NCBI RefSeq assembly: GCF_016900655.1
Contig: NZ_JACJKH010000025.1
Coordinates: 1 to 51,084, forward strand
Length of the DNA: 51,084 nt
From: Drancourtella massiliensis
Lineage (GTDB): Bacteria; Bacillota; Clostridia; Lachnospirales; Lachnospiraceae
Direction: 5' to 3'
Under the pieces are notes generated by a model that was not told the origin of the DNA, made no database searches, and saw nothing but the letters and a program-made list of their open reading frames with translations. Of the stretch, positions 37,531 to 46,800 are shown one piece after another. The position numbers were made by a program, and so were the translations under genes. The stretch's first letter is position 1. Each line of letters opens with the position of its first letter.

Positions 37531-38874
37531 ATGAGCGGACAGACAAGAGAAGGAGAAAACACAGGAGTTGAAGTCGGGAAAGACGGACTTGGCCCGGTAC
37601 CGGCAGAAAAGAGGACAATGGGAGCCTTTTCCTACTGGCTGGTTTGGATTGGAGGGAGTGTTTCCACAGCGAACCTGACTTTAGGTTCCAACCTTGTGTC
37701 AGGAGGAATGAACCTGATGCAGGCCATTATCGCCATTGCATTAGGCGGATTAATCTGTGCAGTCTGCATGGCATTAAATGACAAACTCTGCTATAAGACA
37801 GGAATTCCGTATGTTGTACAGTTAAGAGGGGCGTTCGGATATAAAGGTACACTGCTGCCATCGTTATGCCGTGCGATTCCGGCGGTTATCTGGTATGGAT
37901 TCCAGAGCTGGGTAGGCGCATCTGCAATTAATGAAATCAGTAAAATTATCTGCGGATTTGATAATATTGTATTATGGTTCATCCTGTTCCAGGCACTTCA
38001 GATTGTGCTTTCAGCAAAAGGATTCCAGGGAATTAAGATTATCAACAACATCGGCGGTGCGGTTGTTATTCTTGCCCTGATCTATGCATTGATTACGATT
38101 TTGAGCATGCATGGAGACGTTGTAACAGAAGTGGTAAACAAAAAAGGATCCTGGGGACTTCCGTTCTGGGGAGCGATTACAGCTTTCATCGGATCCAACT
38201 GCGCGCTGCTTGTAAATATCGGAGACTCTGTAAGAGAGCTGAAGCCGGGATACGGCGCAGGAACCCGCTGTGCAGCATATGGATTTGCGATGGTTCCTTC
38301 TGTGGTATTTATGGGAATCATCGGTCTTCTGGTTACAAGCGTAACAGGAATAGCAAACCCGATTGTTGGATTTGCCTACATCATGCCGAACAAAGTGATT
38401 ACGGTTATTACGCTTTTAGGTATTGTATTCGGTGTTGTTACTGTTAATATGCTGAATAATGCACTTCCGCCTATTTATGTCCTGGCAGAGCTGGCAAAAC
38501 TTCCGGTTAAGAAATGTGCGATCATTATCGGACTTCTTGCTTATGTGACATTCCCTTGGGAACTGGTCAAAGACTCCTCGGCGGCAGGACTGAATATTTT
38601 TGTACTAGTTTCAGGCGCTGTTCTTGGACCGATTTTTGCGATTCTTGTTGTTGATTACTATATTAATAACAGACAGAAAGTAACATTGAAAAACTATTAT
38701 AATCCGGACGGACCGTACAGAGGAATTAATCTGGCGGCCATTATCGGTGTTGCAGTGGGAGCTGTTGTAGGTATTATTTTCCTGGATATTTCCTGGATTA
38801 TCAGCCTTGTCCCGGCCGGACTGGTTTACTATATCCTGAATAAAGTCATGAATAAGGATAAAGCGGCAGATTAA
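37531..38874 (+). CDS. NCS1-family permease, probable allantoin importer
   Basis: The 447-residue transporter has about twelve membrane segments and the NCS1 (cytosine/purine/allantoin/hydantoin) pattern: FSYWLVWIGGSVSTANLTLGS, QLRGAFGYKG, PAVIWYGFQSWVGASAI and WGAITAFIGSNCALLVNIGD. Lying between two allantoinase genes, it most likely imports allantoin, although PucI-like and CodB-like substrates are related. GACAGGAGG precedes the ATG. The 51-base gap before it has a small inverted repeat (CCCTC/GAGGG). Confidence 0.9.
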   Translation: MSGQTREGENTGVEVGKDGLGPVPAEKRTMGAFSYWLVWIGGSVSTANLTLGSNLVSGGMNLMQAIIAIALGGLICAVCMALNDKLCYKTGIPYVVQLRGAFGYKGTLLPSLCRAIPAVIWYGFQSWVGASAINEISKIICGFDNIVLWFILFQALQIVLSAKGFQGIKIINNIGGAVVILALIYALITILSMHGDVVTEVVNKKGSWGLPFWGAITAFIGSNCALLVNIGDSVRELKPGYGAGTRCAAYGFAMVPSVVFMGIIGLLVTSVTGIANPIVGFAYIMPNKVITVITLLGIVFGVVTVNMLNNALPPIYVLAELAKLPVKKCAIIIGLLAYVTFPWELVKDSSAAGLNIFVLVSGAVLGPIFAILVVDYYINNRQKVTLKNYYNPDGPYRGINLAAIIGVAVGAVVGIIFLDISWIISLVPAGLVYYILNKVMNKDKAAD

Positions 38875-38910
38875 AACAGCATGATCTTAATGTAAAAGGA
38901 GGAAAAAGAC

Positions 38911-40284
38911 ATGTATGATTTATTGGTAAAGAACGGAAAAATTGTAACTGCAGAGGCTGTTTATGAAGGGAACGTAGCGGTGAAGGACGGAAAAATCGCG
39001 GCAATTCTTCTTGCCGGAGAGGAACCGGAAGCTTCCAGAACTGTGGATGCAAAAGGGGGTTATGTATTCCCGGGTGCAATTGATACTCATGCACATCTGA
39101 ATGATCCGGGTTATGAATGGCGTGAAGATTACGAACACGGTACAGCAGCCGCGGCAGTAGGTGGATATACTACAATTATCGACATGCCGCTCCAGAATGA
39201 ACCGGCTATGACAACGGCAGAAATTATGGAAAAGAAAATCGCGAAAGTCGACCCGAACGCATATGTAGATTACTGCTTCTGGGGCGGATTGATTCCGGAT
39301 AACTTCCAGGATCTGAAAGGGCTTGACGAGAAAGGATGCGTGGCATTTAAATCTTTCATCGGACCTGTTTCTCCGGATTACTCTCCGCTGACGTATGGAC
39401 AGGCTTACGAGGCAATGAACATTATTAAGGAATTTGGCGGAAGAGCCGGATTCCACTGCGAAGATTTTTCAACAATTAAATGGCTGGAAAAGCGTATGAA
39501 AGAAGAAGGACGCCTTGACTGGCAGGGGTTCCTGGATTCCAGACCGGTTGCCGCAGAAATGCTTGCGACAGTTGATATTATTGAACTTGCAAAAGCAACA
39601 GGGTGTAAAGCACATATCTGTCACGTCAGCAGTCCGGATGTTGCGCAGAAAATTAAAGAAGCACAGCAGGAAGGCTATGATATTACGGCCGAGACATGTT
39701 CTCACTATCTGAGCATGACAGATCAGGATGTGCTCAAGAACGGACCAATGTTCAAATGTGCGCCGCCGCTCCGTTCTCAGGAAGAAGTAGACAGACTCTG
39801 GAGCTATGTAGAAGACGGTACATTCAGCGGAATCGCAAGCGACCATTCTCCGTGTTCCTATGATGAAAAATATAATGAAATTCTTGGAACAAAGATCGAA
39901 AATGTATTTGACGTATGGGGCGGAATCAGCGGAATCCAGAGCGGTGTCCAGGTAAGCTTCTATGAAGGATGCGTAAAACGTAATGTATGTCCGACAGTTC
40001 TTGCAAACGCAATGGCAAAGAAACCGGCAGAAGCATTTGGAATTTATGGCAAGAAAGGTGATATCCGTGTAGGCTTTGATGCGGATATGATTATCATCGA
40101 TCCGGAAAAAGAGTGGGAAATCACAAGTGATTCGCTGCTTTATGTTAACAAAATTTCCGCTTTTGTAGGAATGAAAGGAAAAGGTCTTCCGGTATGCACA
40201 ATCGTAAGAGGAAATATTGTAGCAGAAGACGGCAAAATTGTTGCGGAAAAAGGCGTTGGAGAATTTGTAAAGAAAATCAAATAG
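38911..40284 (+). CDS. allB: Allantoinase (second paralogue)
   Basis: The 457-residue enzyme is clearly paralogous to the upstream allantoinase: IDTHAHLNDPGYEWREDYEHG, IDMPLQNEP, VAFKSFIGP with the carboxylated Lys, GFHCEDFS, HICHVSSPD and IASDHSPC. All metal ligands are present, so both copies should be active. They differ around the substrate loop after the Lys (SPDYSPLTYGQ here, NGDLFPTVNMG there), which may change stereochemical or substrate preference. It ends the operon, just before a terminator. AAAAGGAGG precedes the ATG. Confidence 0.9.
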   Translation: MYDLLVKNGKIVTAEAVYEGNVAVKDGKIAAILLAGEEPEASRTVDAKGGYVFPGAIDTHAHLNDPGYEWREDYEHGTAAAAVGGYTTIIDMPLQNEPAMTTAEIMEKKIAKVDPNAYVDYCFWGGLIPDNFQDLKGLDEKGCVAFKSFIGPVSPDYSPLTYGQAYEAMNIIKEFGGRAGFHCEDFSTIKWLEKRMKEEGRLDWQGFLDSRPVAAEMLATVDIIELAKATGCKAHICHVSSPDVAQKIKEAQQEGYDITAETCSHYLSMTDQDVLKNGPMFKCAPPLRSQEEVDRLWSYVEDGTFSGIASDHSPCSYDEKYNEILGTKIENVFDVWGGISGIQSGVQVSFYEGCVKRNVCPTVLANAMAKKPAEAFGIYGKKGDIRVGFDADMIIIDPEKEWEITSDSLLYVNKISAFVGMKGKGLPVCTIVRGNIVAEDGKIVAEKGVGEFVKKIK

Positions 40285-40299
40285 ACAGAATCAGCTGTT

Positions 40300-40335
40300 A
40301 AAGGGGCTATCGGGAAATAGATAGTCCCTTTTTAT
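40300..40335 (+). terminator. Intrinsic terminator after the second allantoinase
   Basis: AAAGGGGCTATC pairs with GATAGTCCCTTT (one G-T) followed by T. It ends the allB-permease-allB operon and lies close to the stop of the opposing hydrolase gene. Confidence 0.82.
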
Positions 40336-40351
40336 ATCCCCCTTTTGCGGT

Positions 40352-41200
40352 TTACTCTATGGTTTTCAGAAAAGCAATTGTTTCGTCCAACAGTTTTGTG
40401 GTCTCCGGCGATTTCTCATCCCGGTCAAAGTCGTGGATGTTTCCGGCTGAAATATATCGGACCGGATTATACCGGCTGCAGAGGGCAGTGAATTCTTCAT
40501 AAGGAACATCAGTATCCCCGATACTGTGTGCGGTGAAAAGAGGGCACGGCAGTGTATCGATGGTACGAAGAGAGTAATCCAGATAAAAGAATTTTTCGCG
40601 TCCTTCGTAGATGAGCGATTTCCATTTTCCTGTCTGCCGTGCATATACATAGACACTGTAATGGGTATCCAGATCTCCGGAAGTATGGATTTCTTTTGGA
40701 ATAGCATCCAGACAGGCTTCGGAAACTGCCGGGAGAGAGCAGTAGTAACTGCTGGGTGTTTCGTACCAATGGTCACAGAGAAATCCATAGCCATAGTAGG
40801 ACAGGATTCCTGCGGGTTTTTCATCAAGTTTTCCGTGGGCGGCAGCGGTCAGGCAGAGATATGCTCCGGCAGAACGGCCAAAAAGAACATATGGAAGTCT
40901 TTTCGGGACATATTCCTGCCAGTGATTCAGGTAATGATTGATGGAACTGCATACGCATGCCAAAATGGTGTCCAGCTTTGCGGCCGGAGCCAAAGGATAC
41001 TCAAAAGAAACGACAGGGTAGCCGGCTTCGGTCAGTCTCTGCAGATGCAGGGAAGGAAGATCTTCCGCGTGTCCATATAGAAGCCCGCCTCCGTGGAAAT
41101 AGAGAATACAGGCCCTGGGTTCGACAGATGGATTCGTATAGACAACGGCACGGACCGGAAATGCGCTGCCTTTTGTTTCGAGTTCTTTTATCGATATCAT
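40352..41200 (-). CDS. Alpha/beta hydrolase, esterase-like (HGGG type)
   Basis: The 282-residue hydrolase shows the hormone-sensitive-lipase-like oxyanion motif LYFHGGGLLYG, the nucleophile elbow GRSAGAYLC, an acidic residue in AHSIGDTDVPYEE and a C-terminal His in GNIHDFDRDEKSPET. Start ATG 41200 (MISIKELETKG) has AAAGGA upstream on the minus strand. It is convergent with the allB operon and has no obvious step in allantoin breakdown. It could be an unrelated acetyl-esterase. Length and motifs look intact. Confidence 0.82.
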   Translation of the reverse strand: MISIKELETKGSAFPVRAVVYTNPSVEPRACILYFHGGGLLYGHAEDLPSLHLQRLTEAGYPVVSFEYPLAPAAKLDTILACVCSSINHYLNHWQEYVPKRLPYVLFGRSAGAYLCLTAAAHGKLDEKPAGILSYYGYGFLCDHWYETPSSYYCSLPAVSEACLDAIPKEIHTSGDLDTHYSVYVYARQTGKWKSLIYEGREKFFYLDYSLRTIDTLPCPLFTAHSIGDTDVPYEEFTALCSRYNPVRYISAGNIHDFDRDEKSPETTKLLDETIAFLKTIE

Positions 41201-41524
41201 ATTAACGATCCTTTCTTTTGTTATATTGGAATTTCTGCCCGCATCCGGCACAGCTGCTGATGCAGGGCAGATGATTTCGATGTTTTGAAAAAACAGCAGT
41301 TTTGGTATTTACAGCGTACAGCCGGACTGGTGCACAGGAACCTGCTTCATAAATACGTAAACCGCTATGATTAGTTTAGCACGTATTTTGATACCCAACA
41401 ACTATATTGCTGATTTTAAGATGATGGTATGGAGATGTAGGATTTATGAATGACAGACAGTGTCTGTTTACTGGGATCGGGAAGGAAGTCAGAGCTCCTG
41501 TGGAAGAAAAACAGGGCAAAACTG
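41201..41524. other. Gene-free stretch upstream of allE
   Basis: No frame with family features or a ribosome binding site is visible here on either strand. It holds the minus-strand hydrolase leader, including a small inverted repeat (CTGCTGATGCAG), and AT-rich spacer before the allE promoter. Confidence 0.5.
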
Positions 41525-41589
41525 GATAAAAAACGGCAGGTATTTTATCTGATATTTTGCTTGAAAAAGGGAAAAAGAATTGTAATAAT
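41525..41589 (+). promoter_or_regulatory. Allantoin-regulon promoter of allE
   Basis: GATAAAA (41525-41531) and TTTTATC form an inverted repeat with an 11-base spacer. TTGAAA (41561-41566) is exactly 36 bp downstream of the G of GATAAAA, and 17 bases on is AATAAT (41584-41589). CAAAACTG directly before GATAAAA resembles the allD site; the AAATTATA part is not conserved here. Confidence 0.75.
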
Positions 41590-41639
41590 AAAATCATAAA
41601 GACTGAACGGTCCAAATAAAGTGAAAGAGAGGATATGTT

Positions 41640-42428
41640 ATGAGCTATTTAAATGGTCAGACAGGATATCGCGAAGATCTTCTTAATACAAGATCCGTTG
41701 TAAAAATGGGAAGCTACGCAGTAATTGAACCAGACGGAATTGTAAAAAATGCAATCCCGGGATATGAGAACTGTGATGTGACCATTCTTGGATCTCCGGC
41801 TATGGGAGCAACTTTTGCGGATTACTTGATCACAGTACATGAAAATGGAAGCAATCCTGCATTTGGAGGAGAAGGCATCGAATCTTTCATCTATGTGGTA
41901 GAAGGAAGCATTACTGTGAAAAACGCAGATGAAGAGGCAACTCTGACAGCCGGCGGATACATCTATTCTCCGGCAGGAAATACAATCGCATTTAAAAACG
42001 CAGGTGCACAGGACGCTACACTGTTTGCATACAAACGTAGATATGAGGCGGTAGAGGGATACAGCGCTCATACAGTTGTAGCCAATATTAATGACACACC
42101 GTGGATGCCATATGAAGGAATGGAAAACTGCCACAGCAAAGATTTCCTTCCGGCAGCAGGAGATTTTGGATTTGATATGAACATGCATCTTCTGAAATTC
42201 AAACTGGGCGGATCTCATGGATATATTGAGACTCATATTCAGCAGCATGGTATGTACTTCCTTCAGGGAAAGGCAATGTACAGAATCGGTGATGACTGGA
42301 TTCCGTTAAAGAAGGGCGATTATGTATTCATGGACAGCTACTGCCCTCAGGCATGCTATGGTGTAGGTAAAGAAGAGGATCTGATTTACATCTACTCAAA
42401 AGACTGCAACAGAGACGTACAGCTCTAA
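41640..42428 (+). CDS. allE: (S)-ureidoglycine aminohydrolase
   Basis: The 262-residue bicupin (E. coli YlbA/AllE family) releases ammonia from ureidoglycine to give ureidoglycolate. Two cupin halves are visible. The first contains GGEGIESFIYVVEGSITV and SPAGNTIAFKN. The second contains GSHGYIETHIQQHGMYFLQGKAMYR, with metal-binding Glu and His residues, and FMDSYCPQACYGVG. GAGAGGA precedes the ATG. It is a single-gene unit with its own regulon promoter and a long terminator. Confidence 0.92.
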   Translation: MSYLNGQTGYREDLLNTRSVVKMGSYAVIEPDGIVKNAIPGYENCDVTILGSPAMGATFADYLITVHENGSNPAFGGEGIESFIYVVEGSITVKNADEEATLTAGGYIYSPAGNTIAFKNAGAQDATLFAYKRRYEAVEGYSAHTVVANINDTPWMPYEGMENCHSKDFLPAAGDFGFDMNMHLLKFKLGGSHGYIETHIQQHGMYFLQGKAMYRIGDDWIPLKKGDYVFMDSYCPQACYGVGKEEDLIYIYSKDCNRDVQL

Positions 42429-42482
42429 TCAGCAGATGACGGTAAGTTATTCCTTAATAGTTTTATATAGAATGTTTGCGCA

Positions 42483-42523
42483 GAAATCGGCATTATCCAT
42501 TTTGGATAATGCCGATTTCATTT
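42483..42523 (+). terminator. Intrinsic terminator after allE
   Basis: GAAATCGGCATTATCC and GGATAATGCCGATTTC form a perfect 16-bp stem around ATTTT, followed by ATTTTAT. The T-run is modest but the stem is very stable. Confidence 0.8.
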
Positions 42524-42644
42524 TATCTCATAAAGGATGTGCAAAAAAAAGCAGGAGAGACGGAAAAACTGGGCAATAACACAAGGGATTTTAACCGGAT
42601 GAAAGAACTTCTTGTCTGAAAGTACATAGAATTGGAAAATAATT

Positions 42645-42739
42645 GATAAAAATGAGACAAATTATACAAAACTAGATAAAAATGTTTTTGGTGTTTATCT
42701 AGTTCTCCGCTTGAAAAATCCCCGGTAAATTGGGATAAT
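42645..42739 (+). promoter_or_regulatory. Allantoin-regulon promoter of the allD operon
   Basis: AAATTATAC (42659-42667), 7 bases, GATAAAAA (42675-42682), TTGAAA (42711-42716), 17 bases, GATAAT (42734-42739). CTAGATAAA (42672-42680) and TTTATCTAG (42694-42702) form a 9-bp inverted repeat with a 13-base spacer just upstream of the -35, the likely binding site of a dimeric activator. A further GATAAAAA lies at 42645, 30 bp upstream of the first. Confidence 0.8.
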
Positions 42740-42789
42740 AATGCTATCAGTTTTAAGAAGGGAACGAATAGTTAAGGAGAGATGGAAAA

Positions 42790-43842
42790 ATGAAATTATC
42801 CAGAGAAGAATTGAAAGGCCTGATGAAAAACAAGCTGATGAAAGCCGGACTGAACGAAAAGCATGCTGATATTGCGGCAGAAGTTATGACATGGTCCGAT
42901 GAGAGAGGCTATCATTCTCATGGAGCAGTGAGAGTGGAATACTACAGTGAAAGAATTGCCAAAGGCGGCATTACCGCGAATCCAAATTTCACATTTAAGG
43001 AAACAGGTCCATGTTCCGGTATGTTTGACGGAGACAATGGATGCGGATATGCAGCAGCAAAAGAGGCAATGGACATAGCGATCGAGATGGCAAAGAAGAA
43101 CGGAATTGCCGTTATCGGTATCAGTAATATTTCTCATAGTGGTTCTATCGGTTACTACACGGAGATGGCGGCAAAAAACGATCTGGCTGCGATTTCTTTT
43201 TGCCAGTCTGATCCGATGGCAGTACCTCCGGGAGGAACAGAACCTTATTATGGAACCAACCCGATTTCTTTTGCGGCGCCGACAGCAGATGACCGGACAG
43301 TAGTTTTCGATATGGCAACTACTGTACAGGCCTGGGGCAAGATCCTGGATAAGAGATCCAGAGGAGAATCTATCCCGGACAACTGGGCGGTAGATGAGAA
43401 GGGAAATCCGGTAACTGATCCGAACAAGGTGAATGCCCTCCTTCCGATTGCCGGAGCAAAGGGATACGGATTGATGATGATGGTAGATATTTTCTCCGGT
43501 ATCATGACAGGAGTTCCGTTTGGAAAGCATGTCAGCTCCATGTACCATGACTGCTCCAAGGGAAGAGAGCTTGGACAGATGCATATCGTGATGGACCCGG
43601 AACGCTTTGTGGGACTTGAAACATTTAAGAGAAATATGTCCGCAACCTGTGATGAGCTGAACGCAATGCCGACAGCCGACGGATATGATAAAGTGTATTA
43701 TCCGGGAGAACGTGCGCAGATGAGAAAAGAAAAAGCATACAAGACGGGCGGTATTGAGATCGTAGATTCTATTTATGAATACCTGAAAAGCGATGATATC
43801 CACTACAATCGATATGATCATAAAAACAGATTTGCAGAATAG
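42790..43842 (+). CDS. allD: Ureidoglycolate dehydrogenase (NAD+)
   Basis: The 350-residue enzyme belongs to the malate/L-lactate dehydrogenase (Ldh2) superfamily, to which AllD belongs, and should oxidise ureidoglycolate to oxalurate. Family features are ADIAAEVMTWSDERGYHSHGAVR near the start, IAVIGISNISHSGSIGYYTEMA, GGTEPYYGTNPISFAAP and AGAKGYGLMMMVDIFSGI. Context with allE and the oxamate carbamoyltransferase genes makes AllD far more likely than lactate or malate dehydrogenase. It opens a six-gene operon; AAGGAGAG precedes the ATG. Confidence 0.92.
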   Translation: MKLSREELKGLMKNKLMKAGLNEKHADIAAEVMTWSDERGYHSHGAVRVEYYSERIAKGGITANPNFTFKETGPCSGMFDGDNGCGYAAAKEAMDIAIEMAKKNGIAVIGISNISHSGSIGYYTEMAAKNDLAAISFCQSDPMAVPPGGTEPYYGTNPISFAAPTADDRTVVFDMATTVQAWGKILDKRSRGESIPDNWAVDEKGNPVTDPNKVNALLPIAGAKGYGLMMMVDIFSGIMTGVPFGKHVSSMYHDCSKGRELGQMHIVMDPERFVGLETFKRNMSATCDELNAMPTADGYDKVYYPGERAQMRKEKAYKTGGIEIVDSIYEYLKSDDIHYNRYDHKNRFAE

Positions 43843-43857
43843 GAGTGAGAGAAAGAC

Positions 43858-46800
43858 ATGTTAAAAACAGTAGTAAAAAAAGGCAGCTATCATGACTCTG
43901 TTGTGCTGATGCTTCTGACCAACAAGATATCAGCGATTGAAGGAGTCAAAAAGGTTTCCATCATGATGGCAACGCCTGCCAACAAGGATATTTTCAAACA
44001 AAGCGGGCTGGACACAGAGGAACTTATGGCAGCAACAGCGAATGATATGGTTGTTGTAGCGGATATTGATGATGACAGCCTTCTGGATACAATTATGGAA
44101 GAAACAGAAGAGTTTTTCCGCCAGCAGTCCGCGGAAAGCGGTGAAAAAAAGGGAACAGAAAGCGTGAAATCATGGGACAAGGCGCTCCAGAAGCTTCCGG
44201 ATGCAAACCTGGCTGTGATTTCCATTCCTGGTGCCTATGCAGCTCTCGAAGCAGACCGCGCGCTTGATGAAGGAATGAACGTATTCATGTTCAGCGACAA
44301 CGTGACACTTGAGGACGAAGTCAGATTGAAAAAGAAAGCACATGAAAAAGGGCTGGCTGTAATGGGACCGGACTGCGGCACCGGCATTATTCAGAGCGTT
44401 CCGATTGCGTTTACCAATAATGTAGCGCCTGGTTCTATTGGGATTATCGGAGCATCAGGCACGGGAATTCAGGAACTGACAACAATTATCGACCGTCTTG
44501 GTGAAGGTGTAACCAACGCGATCGGAATCGGAGGAAGAGATCTGAATGCAGCGGTAGGCGGAATCACTATGATGGATATGATTGACGCAATGGAAGATGA
44601 TGACGCGGTGAAGGTTGTCATCATTGTTTCCAAACCGCCGGCAAAAGAAGTCCGTGACAAAATTGCCGCAAGATTGAGTAATTTCAGCAAACCGGTTGTC
44701 ACATTGTTTGTAGGCGAAAAACCGGAATACCATGAAGAAAACTTCTACCATGCGTATACACTGGATGAGGCGGCAAGACTGGCAGTGGGGCTGGTGAGAG
44801 GAACGGAGATTCCGGAAGCTGTTGCGGATGTGGATGAAACTACGTTTTACAAGGCGGAAGACGGAAAGACGATCAAGGCATATTATTCAGGCGGAACTCT
44901 GGCAAATGAAGCTGCCATGCTGATCAAAGATGCGATGGATGTGAAAGTACCGCCGGAAGATATCGAAGGATATATGCTTCAGCTGGATGGCAATGTTGTT
45001 GTGGATCTTGGGGATGACGCTTATACTCAGGGCAAACCTCATCCGATGATTGACCCTGCGAAACGGATTGAATGCATGCAGGAAGCGGTTGATGACGAGA
45101 GCACAGGAGCCGTTCTCCTTGATATTATGCTTGGATACGGATCTCATGAGGATATGGCAGGAGCTCTTCTTCCTACGATTAAAGAGCTGAAAGCAAAGGC
45201 TGATGCAGCAGGAAGGAAAGTGTTCTTTATTGCGACTGTCTGCGGGACAAGAAGAGACTATCAGGGATATGATGAGGCTGTACGTAAATTAAAAGAAGCA
45301 GGCGTAATTGTCTGTGAAAACAATAAACTTGCATGCCGGACAGCAATCCGGGCTGTCGGAAGAGATTTCACGGAACCGGTTAAGGAAGTACGTCCGAAGA
45401 AGGCAGTAGAAGCAGAAAAGGCAGTACCATCTGAAAAGCTTCGCGCGCTTCTTTCCGAGAAACCGAAGATCATCAACATCGGTCTGAAGAGCTTTGCGGA
45501 AGTCGTAGAACAGTTCGGATGTCAGGTTGTACAATATGACTGGATGCCGCCGGCAGGAGGAAATGTAGAATTAATCAGAACACTCAACTTCCTGCGTCAC
45601 TATGAAGGTCTGGATATTGATGAAGCGAACCGGGAGGTTATTGCGAAAGTGGTTGCCAGCCAGCCGGTAATTATCGATAATGTCAGAGCAAAAGACGTGA
45701 TTCCGGAAATGAATGAAGGAAAAGTGATTTTACATGCAGGACCGCCGGTTGCGTATGAGAACATGCCGGATCCAATGCAGGGTTCCTGTGTGGGAGCAGT
45801 TCTTTTTGAAGAGTGGGCGGATAATGAAGCGGATGCAAGAAAACTTCTGGAATCAGGGGAAATCCGGTTTATTCCATGCCACCATGTGAAGGCGGTAGGA
45901 CCGATGGGCGGTATTACGTCCCCGAACATGGCAGTTTTCGTTGTCAAGAACATGACAGATGGAAATGAAGCATACTGTACAATGAACGAAGGTATCGGAA
46001 AAGTACTTCGGTTTGGAGCATATTCAGAAGAAGTAGTAGACCGTCTCCGCTGGATGAGAGATATTCTTGGGCCGACACTTGGAAAGGCAATCCGTGAGCT
46101 TGGAGGTATTGCAGTAAATCCGTTGATCGCAAAAGCGATTGCGATGGGAGATGAATTCCATCAGAGGAACATTGCAGCTTCCCTTGCGTTCTTAAAGGAA
46201 GTTGCGCCGACTATTACAAAGATGGAAATGGATGATAAAGATCGCTATGATGTGATTAAGTTCCTTTCCGATACAGACCAGTTCTTCCTGAACATCATGA
46301 TGGCAACCGGAAAAGCTGTTATGGATGCGGCACGTACGATCGAAAAAGGAACCATTGTAACTGCGATGTGCAGAAACGGTTACGAGTTTGGAATCCGGAT
46401 TGCCGGCATGGGAGACGAATGGTTTACAGGTCCGGTCAACACACCTCAGGGACTGTATTTTACAGGATATGATGGAGAAGATGCATGTCCGGATATGGGT
46501 GACAGCGCAATTACAGAAACATTTGGTGTCGGAGGAATGGCGATGATTGCGGCCCCTGCTGTTACGAGATTTGTAGGAGCCGGCGGATATGAAGATGCAC
46601 TTCGTACAAGTACGGAAATGACAGAAATTACTATCGACAGAAATCCGAACTTTATTATTCCGAACTGGAACTTCCAGGGAATCTGCCTTGGAATTGATGC
46701 AAGACTCGTTGTGGAGAAAGGCATTACCCCGGTTATCAATACAGGTATTGCGCATAAAATTGCAGGATACGGACAGATCGGAGCAGGAACAGTACATCCT

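Noticed and set aside
42796-43821. Minus-strand open frame of 341 codons opposite allD
   Set aside because: It mirrors allD almost exactly and carries no recognisable domain.
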